A stretch of DNA of 64,000 nt. Origin: SB11 sp943370295. GTDB lineage: Bacteria > Bacteroidota > Bacteroidia > UBA8524. Position numbers and translations under genes: made by a program. The notes beneath the pieces were generated by a model. The model had not been told where the DNA came from and made no database searches. It saw only the letters and a list, made by a program, of their open reading frames with translations. Every line of letters begins with the position of its first letter. Within the stretch, counting starts at the first letter, position 1. Positions 33,736 to 43,218 of the stretch are shown piece by piece. The stretch is from positions 48,473-112,472 of the forward strand of contig CALRQL020000010.1 in the NCBI GenBank assembly GCA_943370295.1, in the 5' to 3' direction.

Positions 33736-34311
33736 TCAAATTCGCTCTTTACGAATCCGGCTTAATGTCTCAAGAGTAATACCTAAATAAGACGCAATGT
33801 AGGTTAATGAAACCCGTTGGGTAATATCGGGTCTTATGTTTAGCAAGTTTATATATTTTTGAGCAGCCGTTTCAAATTGAACAGAAACTATTCTCTGCTG
33901 AAGCCTTAGCATTGTTTTTATCACAACAAGCTTTTCAAGTTTATCAAACTCTGGGTATTTAGTTGATAAAGTTTCGATATGTTTTTTTGAAATCTCTAAT
34001 AAAACAGTAGGCTCTAAAACTTCGATATAATGGGGGCTTGGGATGTCTAAGTAAAAGCTGTTTATTGAACAAATAAAGTCATTATCAAAAGCAAACCAGT
34101 CAGTTATGTCTTTGCCCTCTTTAAGGTAAAATGCCCTGGCACAGCCTTTAATTATAAAGTAAGCTTTATCAGCATATTGGCCTTCTTTTACAATTTTTTC
34201 ACTGTTTTGTACATGCAATATTTTAGATACATCTAATAGGTTGTTTATGCAGCTGTCAGACAATTTGATATAGTTTTCTTCTATTGCCCCAATAATATCT
34301 TCTTTTCTCAT
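33736..34311 (-). CDS. Crp/Fnr-family transcriptional regulator
   Basis: The 191-residue protein has a cyclic-nucleotide-binding-like domain (residues about 20-120: GQYADKAYFIIKGCARAFYL) and a shortened C-terminal HTH (VSLTYIASYLGITLETLSRI). This is the usual Bacteroidota Crp-like type, which often lacks the Arg-Ser ligand pair for cAMP. It precedes the membrane protein gene, which it may regulate. Confidence 0.85.
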   Translation of the reverse strand: MRKEDIIGAIEENYIKLSDSCINNLLDVSKILHVQNSEKIVKEGQYADKAYFIIKGCARAFYLKEGKDITDWFAFDNDFICSINSFYLDIPSPHYIEVLEPTVLLEISKKHIETLSTKYPEFDKLEKLVVIKTMLRLQQRIVSVQFETAAQKYINLLNIRPDITQRVSLTYIASYLGITLETLSRIRKERI

Positions 34312-34478
34312 ACAGGTTAGTACATCTTGATGGCACTTACAAAGCTCCTACTAATTACGAAAATTGCTTGCCGTTTGACTTTCATGGACACAGAGATATT
34401 AAACAAATAAATTAATATCAACTCCAACGCCGTCAATTTCTTTTAATCATATAAGCAGGCTGCTTTTATTTAAGGATT

Positions 34479-34904
34479 TTATTTACTTACCGTAAACCCA
34501 TATCGTATAGCATCTTTAAGTACATCAATATTTATATCTTTTAACTTTTTAAACTTAATGCAGTAACCTGTTATGCCTGCTTTTCCTAAACTTTTTCCGT
34601 ATGTATCGGCCAAGTGAGTTTTATCATCAATGCCAAGAATATATACTGAGATTCCGCTTGTGTTTGCACTAATACCCACTTGATAAAACTCTTTGGTCTT
34701 GCCGTCAGTATATTTCATTGTTTGAAGCCCATAACCGATATTAGGGTTTGAAACTACCTTGTTTTCACTGTTTTTACCATCCAAGAACCACAATTGGCAG
34801 TCAGGGTTTATCTCCATAATAACACGGTGCAACTCTTGCATATCCTTGCGTTTCGCATCGGGCTGACTTGTAATATACTCGTTGATTTGTTCTAGAACGT
34901 TCAT
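34479..34904 (-). CDS. DUF1801 domain protein
   Basis: The 141-residue protein matches the DUF1801 (YdhG/YjbR-like) pattern: an N-terminal helix DAKRKDMQELHRVIMEINPD, LWFLDGKN, VSNPNIGYG, and a C-terminal GKAGITGYCIKFKKLKDIN. These small proteins are of unknown function. A second family member is at 52,790. A TAACTTTG box on the minus strand (34,953-34,946) is a possible -7 element. Confidence 0.7.
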   Translation of the reverse strand: MNVLEQINEYITSQPDAKRKDMQELHRVIMEINPDCQLWFLDGKNSENKVVSNPNIGYGLQTMKYTDGKTKEFYQVGISANTSGISVYILGIDDKTHLADTYGKSLGKAGITGYCIKFKKLKDINIDVLKDAIRYGFTVSK

Positions 34905-35104
34905 GGGGTAATATGGGCGTTTTTAGTTTAAAGAAAAGGTAATAGCAAAGTTATAAGAATGAACAGAACTATATCAGGTTTGGGAGCGGCATAAATTGTT
35001 ATCGTTGTATCCATGTTATAAATCGCAAAAGGTAACATTGTGAAGAGTTACTTTTAATGCTTTGATAAAATACCCTTAAAGCTGCGGATGTTGTTTTGCA
35101 AAAT

Positions 35105-37894
35105 ATGTTTAAGGGGATTAAATACACAATTTCAATTGTACTGTTTGTTGTTTTTTGTGCTAAAGGGGTTTCGCAAACGGATGATTTGATGATTGTTGAG
35201 TATGTGGACTGGAATCCCGGTAGTGGGTTCGGGGTTAAAATTTACAATCCCACAAGCAGTAGTATAAACCTATCGTCGTACACATTAGATGTGTATAATA
35301 ACGGAGCGACTTCGCCCAACGGCTCTTACACTCTTAGTGGCTCACTTGCTGCGGGGGCATCCATCATTGTAGGTAATACACCGTATTGCAATACCAACTG
35401 TGCAGCTACTTGTAATCTTGTAAACTCAAACGCAGGCGTTAACGGAAATGATGCAATTGCATTGCGTAAGAGCGGGGCTTACATTGATATGGTAGGATTA
35501 GTAGGATACGACCCGGGTTCACAAGGGTGGAAGGTGGATAATACATCCGATGCCTTGTTGTGGCACAAAATTGTTCGCAACTCAAATAATTGTACCCGTT
35601 ATACATCCACAAGCGGTTCAGGGGCTAATTCGTGGCCCAACAGTTCGTCGGTAAACGTTTCAGGCTGGACAGTTTCAGGTTATTCGTGCATTACAGGCGG
35701 ATTCTCGCTGAGTGGTTCGGGCGGTGTTCCAAAAATTAATATCCCTTCTACTGATACAGTAGTGTGCAGTGGCACATCAATAAACTTTACAGCCAATGCG
35801 GCCTATAAATGGTACCGCAAAAACAACAGTGGGACAGCAACACTAAATAACAGTGCTTCTACGCTTTCTATCTCATTTAACCAAAGCGGAACCGATACTG
35901 TAGTTATTGAAGGAAATTCATGCGGAGTAGCTTCCTATGATACGCTGGTAGTTAAAGTAGGCGCCCCCTTCTCATTTACTTTTGGTGCTGATAGTACCTA
36001 CTGCGGGCAGATAAATGCCCTACTGAACCCTGCAATTAGCAATGCTACTTATGTGTGGCAAGATAATTCGACAGCAGCGACTTACCAGCCCACTGTTGCC
36101 GGTACGTATTGGGCAAAAGCTACACGTGATAATTGCACAGCGGCTGATACCATTATGATAGGGCTTCAAAATGCCGTAGTTCCCAAATTGGGAGCCGATA
36201 CAGCCATTTGTTCGGGTGATAGTATCAGCAAATCATTTACTTGTACAGGATGCAGTTATTTGTGGAGCACTAATCAATCAACCCCTGCAATTACCATTAA
36301 GCAGGCAGGCAGTTATTGGCTGGAAGTTACCGATGGTAATTGCAAAACCCGAGATACGGTTGTGATTACAATAAAGCAAGGCCCTGCGGTTGCTTTGGGT
36401 AATGATACTGCTGTATGTGCCGGCGATAGTCTTTTAAAAACGTATACCTGTACAAGCTGCAAATACCTTTGGAATACAGGCGATACCACGGCCTCTATTT
36501 ACATGAAACAGGCGGGTAGTTATTGGCTGCGTGCTGATAACGGATGTGTAAACAGTGATACCATTACGCTATCAATCAATCAGCTTCCTTTGGTTAGTTT
36601 GGGTGCTGATGCTTCCTTTTGTGCAGGTGATAGCATCGCAAAATCATACAACTGTGTAGGTTGCAGTTATTTGTGGAGTACCGCAGAAACCACACCAAAC
36701 ATTACTATTAAGCAGGCAGGAAATTATTGGTTACAAGTAAATAACGGGTGTAAAAACTGGGATACCGTAACGGTAACTGTTAAACAGCCTCCGATGGTTA
36801 GTTTAGGTGCTGATACTGCTGTTTGTGTGGGAGATAGTATTATTAAATCGTTTAGTTGTGCCGGATGTACTTATAATTGGAGTACAACTGATACCATGCC
36901 CTCAATTTCTATCAAACAAAGCGGGGCATATTGGCTAAAGGCCACAAACATGGGTTGCTCAGCCTTTGATACAATTATTGTAGCTTCAAAACCATCGCCT
37001 GTGTTTTCATTGGGTAATGATACTTCAATATGCAGTTCAGGGGGAAGTTATACCCTTAAAACATCAATTGCAGGGGCAACAAAACAATGGAGCACAGGAG
37101 CCACTACCGATTCTGTTATTATAACCACGGCGGGAGTGTATTGGGCTAAACTCTCTGCAAGCGGGTGCAGTTATACCGATAGTATTACGATTCGTGCGGC
37201 AACTGCACCGTCAAAAAAATTGAAAGATACTTCGGTTTGTATCGGTCAGAGTGCTGTTTTAGATGCTGCCATCGCCGGAGCCACTTATTTGTGGGATGAT
37301 AACAGTACCCAAGCAACCCGAACGGTGAGTGCTAAAGGCAAATACAAAGTAGTTTTTATGCTGAATGGGTGTGCCTTTGCAGATTCAGCGGTACTTAACT
37401 TAGACTCATTGCCGGTAAAACCTGTAATAAATGATACTTCGGTTTGTGAGGATGCGGTATTGGCACTTGACGGTACTGCTAAAGGAGCAACCTCGTATGT
37501 TTGGAATACAGGGGAAACTACACCCTTAATTTCTCCCGATTCAGGAGGCATTTATATTATCTCAGCCATAAACAAATGCGGTGCTGTTTTGGATACAGCT
37601 TTTATTAACGTGGAGGACTGTAACCCGCCGTTCATACCCAATGTTTTTACGCCCAATGGTGATAGTTTGAATGACGGATTTTACATTGATTATAAAAGTG
37701 TTAATTCTTTTAAAATTGAAATATATAACCGTTGGGGAGAACGTGTTTTTGAGTCGGACTCACCGTCATTTATCTGGCGGGGTGATTATAACGGTCAATT
37801 AGTACCTTCAGGGGTATATTTTTATATTATTTCCTCACAATCGGGAATAGGGAGAACAAATAATACATCAGGCACAATAACGCTTATCCGTTAG
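35105..37894 (+). CDS. Large secreted T9SS protein: lamin-tail domain, eight Ig-like repeats, CHU_C tail
   Basis: The start is the ATG at 35,105; the frame to the TTG at 35,096 adds three residues before the signal peptide (YTISIVLFVVFCAKGVSQ). A lamin-tail-like domain follows (MIVEYVDWNPGSGFGVKIYN). Then come about eight repeats of roughly 65 residues with the cores LGADTAVC, CTYNWST and AYWLKA, and many paired Cys. The end, FIPNVFTPNGDSLNDGF and NRWGERVFES, is the CHU_C gliding-type sorting domain, exported by the type IX system. A large surface or secreted adhesin is likely. Length is 929 residues. Confidence 0.9.
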   Translation: MFKGIKYTISIVLFVVFCAKGVSQTDDLMIVEYVDWNPGSGFGVKIYNPTSSSINLSSYTLDVYNNGATSPNGSYTLSGSLAAGASIIVGNTPYCNTNCAATCNLVNSNAGVNGNDAIALRKSGAYIDMVGLVGYDPGSQGWKVDNTSDALLWHKIVRNSNNCTRYTSTSGSGANSWPNSSSVNVSGWTVSGYSCITGGFSLSGSGGVPKINIPSTDTVVCSGTSINFTANAAYKWYRKNNSGTATLNNSASTLSISFNQSGTDTVVIEGNSCGVASYDTLVVKVGAPFSFTFGADSTYCGQINALLNPAISNATYVWQDNSTAATYQPTVAGTYWAKATRDNCTAADTIMIGLQNAVVPKLGADTAICSGDSISKSFTCTGCSYLWSTNQSTPAITIKQAGSYWLEVTDGNCKTRDTVVITIKQGPAVALGNDTAVCAGDSLLKTYTCTSCKYLWNTGDTTASIYMKQAGSYWLRADNGCVNSDTITLSINQLPLVSLGADASFCAGDSIAKSYNCVGCSYLWSTAETTPNITIKQAGNYWLQVNNGCKNWDTVTVTVKQPPMVSLGADTAVCVGDSIIKSFSCAGCTYNWSTTDTMPSISIKQSGAYWLKATNMGCSAFDTIIVASKPSPVFSLGNDTSICSSGGSYTLKTSIAGATKQWSTGATTDSVIITTAGVYWAKLSASGCSYTDSITIRAATAPSKKLKDTSVCIGQSAVLDAAIAGATYLWDDNSTQATRTVSAKGKYKVVFMLNGCAFADSAVLNLDSLPVKPVINDTSVCEDAVLALDGTAKGATSYVWNTGETTPLISPDSGGIYIISAINKCGAVLDTAFINVEDCNPPFIPNVFTPNGDSLNDGFYIDYKSVNSFKIEIYNRWGERVFESDSPSFIWRGDYNGQLVPSGVYFYIISSQSGIGRTNNTSGTITLIR

Positions 37895-37965
37895 CTAAAT
37901 TTTCCTTATGTTTTTCTTCAAGAAAAATATTTTATTTCTTGAAAGAAACTTATTTTGCCGCTAAT

Positions 37966-38442
37966 ATGAATCCTGAAATAATAACCATCCCTGAGAAAAA
38001 ATTGATAGGGATGCATATCACTGTTACTCCTGAAAATAACCCTACCGCTGAATTGTGGCGAAAATTTATGCCACGAAGGAGAGAAATTACCAATGCAATA
38101 GGAGCGGAGGTAATTTCAATGCAGATTTTTGACCCCTCTACTCAGTTTGGAGCTATGCAACAACCCCCAACTTTTGAGAACTGGGCTGCGGTTGAAGTTG
38201 CCGATTTCAGTGCGGTACCCGATGGTATGGAAACGTACACCCTTGCAGGCGGAAAATATGTAACCTATTTGCACATAGGCACTGATGCCAAGTATTTTGA
38301 AAATTTGGGATATATGTTTACTGAATGGCTGCCCGCAAATGGCTTAACTGTGGATAGCAGGGAGCATTTTGAGTTGTTGGGTGAACGATACAAAGTAAAC
38401 GACCCGGCATCAGAAGAGGAAGTTTGGATTCCGGTTAAATAA
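37966..38442 (+). CDS. GyrI-like effector-binding protein
   Basis: The 158-residue protein starts at the ATG at 37,966 (MNPEIITIPEKKLIGMHITV); an in-frame TTG at 37,939 is unlikely. The GyrI/effector-binding fold is seen in EKKLIGMHI, EVISMQIFD, WAAVEVADF, and GGKYVTYLHIG near the end. Such stand-alone proteins may bind small hydrophobic drugs or ligands. It sits 11 bases before the pentapeptide gene. Confidence 0.8.
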   Translation: MNPEIITIPEKKLIGMHITVTPENNPTAELWRKFMPRRREITNAIGAEVISMQIFDPSTQFGAMQQPPTFENWAAVEVADFSAVPDGMETYTLAGGKYVTYLHIGTDAKYFENLGYMFTEWLPANGLTVDSREHFELLGERYKVNDPASEEEVWIPVK

Positions 38443-38453
38443 AAGCTGTTGGT

Positions 38454-39023
38454 ATGATTGAAAGTTTTGATAATGAAACCTTTGAGGGTAAAAATTACTC
38501 AGGGCAAGCATTGCTGAAGCAAGAGTATGATACTTGCGTATTTAAAGGATGTGATTTTTCAGAAGCTGATTTATCAGGTGCATCGTTTATGGATTGTGAG
38601 TTTATAGATTGTAATATCAGCAATGTAAAACTAAAAGACACTTCGTTTAGGGACGTATTATTTAAAAACTGTAAGTTATTAGGGGTAAATTTTAGTATTT
38701 GCAATAAGTTTCTTTCGTTATTAAAATTTGAAGATAGTGTGCTCACAATTGCTTCTTTTTTTAAACTAAAATTAGGCGGTACAAAGTTTAAAAATTGCAA
38801 CCTGCGGGAAGCTGATTTTGCCGATGCTGATTTTACGGGGTCCGTATTTACCAATTGTGATTTTAGCGGAGCTATTTTTGATAATACAGTACTTGAAAAA
38901 GCCGACTTTAGAACGTCGTATAATTTCTCAATCAATCCTGAAAAGAATAAAATCAAAAAGGCCAAGTTTTCTTTAAACACAGTAGCCGGATTGCTTGAAT
39001 CGTACAATATTGAAATTGAATAA
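38454..39023 (+). CDS. Pentapeptide-repeat protein
   Basis: The 189-residue protein is built of pentapeptide repeats of the A(D/N)LXX type: CDFSEADLSGASFMDCEFID, CKLLGVNF, CNLREADFADADF and FTNCDFSGAIF. This folds as a right-handed beta-helix. Qnr-type relatives protect DNA gyrase, but this protein is not diagnostic for that activity. It is encoded just after the GyrI-like protein, an interesting link if both act on gyrase, though only the domain name supports that. Confidence 0.9.
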   Translation: MIESFDNETFEGKNYSGQALLKQEYDTCVFKGCDFSEADLSGASFMDCEFIDCNISNVKLKDTSFRDVLFKNCKLLGVNFSICNKFLSLLKFEDSVLTIASFFKLKLGGTKFKNCNLREADFADADFTGSVFTNCDFSGAIFDNTVLEKADFRTSYNFSINPEKNKIKKAKFSLNTVAGLLESYNIEIE

Positions 39024-39075
39024 ATTACCGAAGACGAGTCGCTCCGGTAATATCTAAAAGCTTTATCAGAGTTTG

Positions 39076-39534
39076 CTATTGGCCGTCGCGGGCGCGTTTC
39101 AAGTCTTCAATAACAATTTTTTTCATTCCCAGCATGGCTTGCATGGCACGGTTAGCTTTTTCGGGGTCGGTATCGTATAAATATTCACCCAGAACCTCAG
39201 GAATAATTTGCCACGATAAGCCAAATCTATCTCTTAGCCAGCCACATTGTTCTTCTATGCCGCCTTCAGTAAGTTTTTCCCAGTAGTAGTCAACTTCTTC
39301 TTGGTTTTTACAACTTACAAAAAACGAAACCGCAGGAGTGAATTTAAACATGGGGCCACCGTTTAGTGCCATAAAATCCTGTCCGTTTAGTTGAAATGTG
39401 GCCGAGAAAGCAGGGCCATTAGGTCCTTGGCGCATAATGTTGCCAATTTTAGAATCTTTAAAAACTCCGGCATAAAAGTTAACGGCCTCTTCAAGGTTGC
39501 CGTCAAACCAAAGAAATGGGGTAATTTTTTGCAT
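39076..39534 (-). CDS. PhnB-type VOC protein
   Basis: The 152-residue protein opens with MQKITPFLWFDGNLEEAVNF, the PhnB/3-dmu-9_3-mt glyoxalase-fold start, and has FKDSKIGNIMRQGP, FMALNGGPMFKFTPAVSFFV and CGWLRDRFGLSWQIIPEVL. The metal-binding residues of true enzymes are not obvious. A full promoter lies upstream on the minus strand. Confidence 0.85.
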   Translation of the reverse strand: MQKITPFLWFDGNLEEAVNFYAGVFKDSKIGNIMRQGPNGPAFSATFQLNGQDFMALNGGPMFKFTPAVSFFVSCKNQEEVDYYWEKLTEGGIEEQCGWLRDRFGLSWQIIPEVLGEYLYDTDPEKANRAMQAMLGMKKIVIEDLKRARDGQ

Positions 39535-39571
39535 AGTTTAGTTGTATTAAATTGTTTTATAGTTTGTTATA

Positions 39572-39602
39572 CAAAAGTAGAGATAGCAATATATACTCCA
39601 AA
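39572..39602 (-). promoter_or_regulatory. Promoter of the PhnB-like gene
   Basis: On the minus strand TTTG (39,602-39,599) and TACTTTTG (39,579-39,572) are separated by 19 bases, matching the Bacteroidota -33/-7 consensus. Transcription should start about 30 bases before the start codon at 39,534. Confidence 0.7.
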
Positions 39603-39738
39603 GGTGGTTATGCGGCAATTTTAAGGGCACTTTGCGGCACATTGTTTTTAAGCCCCCCTTGTTGCTGTAGAGGATGAAGTAAAATGTAAGATAGTGAGGA
39701 TGGAGCCGGAACGGTGTGCTATGTTTTTTGCAAAAAGG

Positions 39739-40791
39739 CTAAGCCTCTTCGTCAAAATAAATCTTATAAAACTTTTTACCCGTTACCTCATCGTAGCCGC
39801 GTTCAATAAGATTACGGTCGCCATGTATGTACACGTGGAAGTTCTTATCCAATTTTAGCACGCTTTTAAATGTACGGGATTGTTTTTTAACGGCTTGGTT
39901 TGAAATATCAAAACTCTCCTCAAACGAAAAATTGTTTTCCTTTTCGAAGGTGTCCTTAAACCCGTTAAAGCTTTCAATCAATTCGGGTTGCCCAAAAATT
40001 TCCTCGGTAAAAGCGTTGTTATCAAACGATTCATTCCGTTTAAAAAAATCAACCGAACGGTTCAGAATATCAATTTGGTCGCTTTTAGCCACTTCAAACC
40101 TGCTTGGAAGTTCATTTACCACAAAGTCTTTGCAAAGCTTCAAATAGTTAGCCGTATTAAAATAGTTATCCTGCAAAGGTTTTACTGAAAGAAAATCATC
40201 GGTCCAAAACTGGGCTTCACTGCCGCGGTTCGTATTATCAACAATGGCAATCTTGTATCCGTCGGCCTTATTAATGTTGTATATTAAACAGCCTTTGTCC
40301 AAATGCTTAGGGTCTATCCCCTCCAGCAAGTTTAACTTAGACAAGCCGGTGCGGTTAAACTCAATATTAAGGAAGCGGTCTTTATTTTCCGATTTAAAAA
40401 TGCCCAGCACATCTACCGTTTCATTGTCTATTACACAACCCGTAAAAAGCACTACATACACCTCGCCCGCTTTTATTTTTGGGTGATTAGAGCATTCGTA
40501 CAAGTGCTTGCATATATTTTTTGACAGTGGTTGAAACAAACTGATATCCTCAAACAACTGCCCTGCGTAGTTATATATTTCATTCAAGCCTATATCAGAT
40601 GAATGGTTGAAACTATAAAACTCTTCGGTGGTAAAGGGTTTTAAGAAAAACTTAAGCAAAACTGCTTGTTCATCATCTCCAAGTTCGTTCAAAACATCTT
40701 TTTCAGTCAGCTTGCAGCCTTCGTCCTTTTGTTTGTTGCCGGCGTAATGTATTGTAAGGCGGGCAATATCAGCCATTGAGAAATCAACCAT
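39739..40791 (-). CDS. Nucleoid-associated protein (NdpA/YejK-like)
   Basis: The 350-residue protein matches the NdpA family in its start (VDFSMADIARLTIHYAGNK), VVLFTGCVIDNETVDVLGIF and the DDFLSVKPLQDNYFNTANYL segment; the end has RDFYIHGDRN-like YIHGDRNLIERGYDE. Members bind DNA or the nucleoid in enteric bacteria. A TATTTTTG box (40,804-40,797) is so close to the ATG at 40,791 that the mRNA would be leaderless. A second ATG at 40,776 would leave a normal leader, but the family N-terminus favours 40,791. Confidence 0.8.
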   Translation of the reverse strand: MVDFSMADIARLTIHYAGNKQKDEGCKLTEKDVLNELGDDEQAVLLKFFLKPFTTEEFYSFNHSSDIGLNEIYNYAGQLFEDISLFQPLSKNICKHLYECSNHPKIKAGEVYVVLFTGCVIDNETVDVLGIFKSENKDRFLNIEFNRTGLSKLNLLEGIDPKHLDKGCLIYNINKADGYKIAIVDNTNRGSEAQFWTDDFLSVKPLQDNYFNTANYLKLCKDFVVNELPSRFEVAKSDQIDILNRSVDFFKRNESFDNNAFTEEIFGQPELIESFNGFKDTFEKENNFSFEESFDISNQAVKKQSRTFKSVLKLDKNFHVYIHGDRNLIERGYDEVTGKKFYKIYFDEEA

Positions 40792-40964
40792 AAAGGCAAA
40801 AATAAATAAAAGGCACTACCACATAAGTAAAATTACTGTTGGTATAGTTTTACTTCTACAAAATAAGTTTTGAATTTATTGTTTACTTACATTTTATTAA
40901 CTTGTGAATAGTAAGGAAAGAGATTGTTTATGCTGTTTTTGCAGCTAATTAATAGAGCTATACT

Positions 40965-42824
40965 ATGGATACGGGTGATTCTTTAAAGGGTTTTTTTGAT
41001 ATGGCCCCCTACGCTATGTTGGCGGTTGACATGGAAGGTACTATTGTTTTGACCAATACATACCTTGAGACATTGTTTGGATACGAGGCGGATGAGCTTA
41101 TCGGAAGGAAGTTGATTGAGTTAGTTCCTGAAATTCACAGAGGGGTGCATGAGCGCGGAAGAGTTGAGTTTATGACCCAAGCTAAAAATGATGATGTAGT
41201 TAGAGGAAGAGAGTTTGGAGCCAAGCGTAAAGACGGAACTCTTTTTTTTGCTGAGGTAACAGTAAGCGTTTATACAAACGGAGCTAACAGGATGTCTATA
41301 GCGGCAGTAAAGGATGTTACGGAGCGCCATATATTGTATAACCAACTGAAGGTAAGCAACGATACTTTTAAAGGGGCTTTTCAATATTCAGCAATAGGGA
41401 TGGCATTGGTTTCTATTGAAGGGAAGTTTATTGAGGTGAATGGCAAGTTGTGTGAAACAGTAGGTTATACCGAGGAAGAGTTGCTGGCAACCGATTTTCA
41501 AACAATTACTCATCCTGATGATTTGAGTATTGACCTTGACTATTTACACATGATGTTGCGCGGTGAGATTAAAGCCTATCAAATAGAGAAAAGATATATA
41601 CATAAAAACGGTAGTTTAGTATGGGTGTTGCTCGCTGTATCATTAGTGCGCGATGTTAATGGCAAGCCGCTAAACTTTGTTTCGCAGGTAAAAGATATTA
41701 CGACAAGAAAATATGCAGAGGAAGAATTGAAAAAAAGTGAGCAACGATGGTTGTTTGCTTTAGACGGTTCAGGCGAAGGTGTTTGGGATTGGGACAGAAA
41801 AAACGATACCGTGTTTTTTTCAACGCAATGGAAGCGAATGCTTGGATATGACGAGGATGAAATTGGTGATAGATTGACCGAATGGAGCGAAAGGGTGCAT
41901 CCGGAAGATATTGAAAAGTGCTATGAGGATTTGAATAAGCATTTTAGGGGCGAAACTCCCTTTTACATTAATGAGCACAGGTTATTATGTAAAGACGGGA
42001 CGTATAAGTGGATACTTGACAGGGGGAAGGTAATTGAGAGGGGAGACGATGGAAAACCTTTGAGGGTGATAGGTACGCTCAGTGATATATCAATACAAAA
42101 AGAGAAAGAGCATTTATTGCAGCAATCAATAGCTATTATTAGTGAACAAAACGCCCGTTTAATGAATTTTGCTCACATTGTGTCGCACAACTTGCGTTCA
42201 CATTCGGGCAATTTTCAGTTATTATTAAACTTGCTTGAGAACGCTGAAAATGACGATGAATACAAACAAATGCTAAGCTTGCTTAAGGAGAATGCACAAT
42301 CATTAGACGAAGCAATAAAACACCTGAATGATGTGGTGCAAATACAAACAAATGCAAACATATCGAAGCAGGAGTTGGGTTTACGTGCGTTTATAGTTAA
42401 AACTACCGATACCTTGGCGGGAGAGATTACCAAACACAATGTGAAGGTGGTGAATCATGTACCTGATTACGAAAAAGTATATTATAACCCCGCCTACCTT
42501 GAGAGTGTATTACTTAACTTTATTTCGAACGGAATAAAATACAGACATCCGGAAAGACACCCTGAAATTGAGCTTTCTACAGGAAAAGAGGATGGAAAAC
42601 TATATTTATCAATAAAAGATAATGGAATTGGTATAAATTTGGAAAAGTATGGTAAAAAGCTTTTCGGCTTGTATAAGACCTTTCATGGAAACAGTGATGC
42701 ACGTGGAGTAGGATTATTTATCACTAAAAATCAAGTTGATGCCATGGGGGGAAGTATTGATGTGAAAAGCGAACCAAATAGCGGAACAACATTTAAAATT
42801 TTTTTTAATGAACGGCAGAATTGA
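40965..42824 (+). CDS. PAS-domain sensor histidine kinase
   Basis: The 619-residue cytoplasmic kinase has three PAS domains (about residues 8-125, 135-255 and 262-390, each with a PAC end such as VIGTLSDISIQKEKE), an H-box FAHIVSHNLRSHSGNF (phosphoacceptor His) and an HATPase domain (FISNGIKYRHPE, DNGIGINLEKYG, GVGLFITKNQVDAMGG). No transmembrane helix is seen, so it likely senses a cytoplasmic or diffusible cue such as light, redox or a ligand. The response regulator starts inside its 3' end. Confidence 0.9.
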   Translation: MDTGDSLKGFFDMAPYAMLAVDMEGTIVLTNTYLETLFGYEADELIGRKLIELVPEIHRGVHERGRVEFMTQAKNDDVVRGREFGAKRKDGTLFFAEVTVSVYTNGANRMSIAAVKDVTERHILYNQLKVSNDTFKGAFQYSAIGMALVSIEGKFIEVNGKLCETVGYTEEELLATDFQTITHPDDLSIDLDYLHMMLRGEIKAYQIEKRYIHKNGSLVWVLLAVSLVRDVNGKPLNFVSQVKDITTRKYAEEELKKSEQRWLFALDGSGEGVWDWDRKNDTVFFSTQWKRMLGYDEDEIGDRLTEWSERVHPEDIEKCYEDLNKHFRGETPFYINEHRLLCKDGTYKWILDRGKVIERGDDGKPLRVIGTLSDISIQKEKEHLLQQSIAIISEQNARLMNFAHIVSHNLRSHSGNFQLLLNLLENAENDDEYKQMLSLLKENAQSLDEAIKHLNDVVQIQTNANISKQELGLRAFIVKTTDTLAGEITKHNVKVVNHVPDYEKVYYNPAYLESVLLNFISNGIKYRHPERHPEIELSTGKEDGKLYLSIKDNGIGINLEKYGKKLFGLYKTFHGNSDARGVGLFITKNQVDAMGGSIDVKSEPNSGTTFKIFFNERQN

Positions 42825-43212
42825 CGTTGCATTTATTGTTGATGACGACCAAATATATGTGTTTGGTTTAAAGAAGCTTATAGCCATTAACAATTTATGC
42901 AAAAACATTTTAGTATTTGAAAATGGGGAAAAAGCGATGAATTATATCACCCCAATAATGAAAAACAGCGAGCAATTGCCCGATGTAATTTTACTTGATT
43001 TGAATATGCCTGTAATGGACGGTTGGGAATTTTTAGATGAGTTTATTAAAATTAAACCCAACCTTAGCAAAAAAATACAGATATACATGGTGAGCTCATC
43101 AATAAATCCTGCCGATATTGAAAAAGCCAAGCAATACGAAGAATTATCGGATTACCTGATAAAACCCATCAGCATTGAAGAACTGCACAGGGTATTTACT
43201 TTAGCCGCTTAA
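42808..43212 (+). CDS. Single-domain response regulator
   Basis: The 134-residue receiver starts at the ATG at 42,808, overlapping the kinase stop by 17 bases, so it is translationally coupled. It has AFIVDDDQIYVFGLKKL (acid pocket), VILLDLNMPVMDGWEF (phosphoacceptor Asp), MVSSSI (Ser) and LIKPIS (Lys). No output domain is present, so it probably acts by protein contact. Confidence 0.95.
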   Translation: MNGRIDVAFIVDDDQIYVFGLKKLIAINNLCKNILVFENGEKAMNYITPIMKNSEQLPDVILLDLNMPVMDGWEFLDEFIKIKPNLSKKIQIYMVSSSINPADIEKAKQYEELSDYLIKPISIEELHRVFTLAA

Positions 43213-43218
43213 TAATAA

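Noticed and set aside
38495..39007. 170-codon leftward frame opposite the pentapeptide gene
   Set aside because: A mirror of the repeat-rich pentapeptide codons; composition is an artefact of the repeat.
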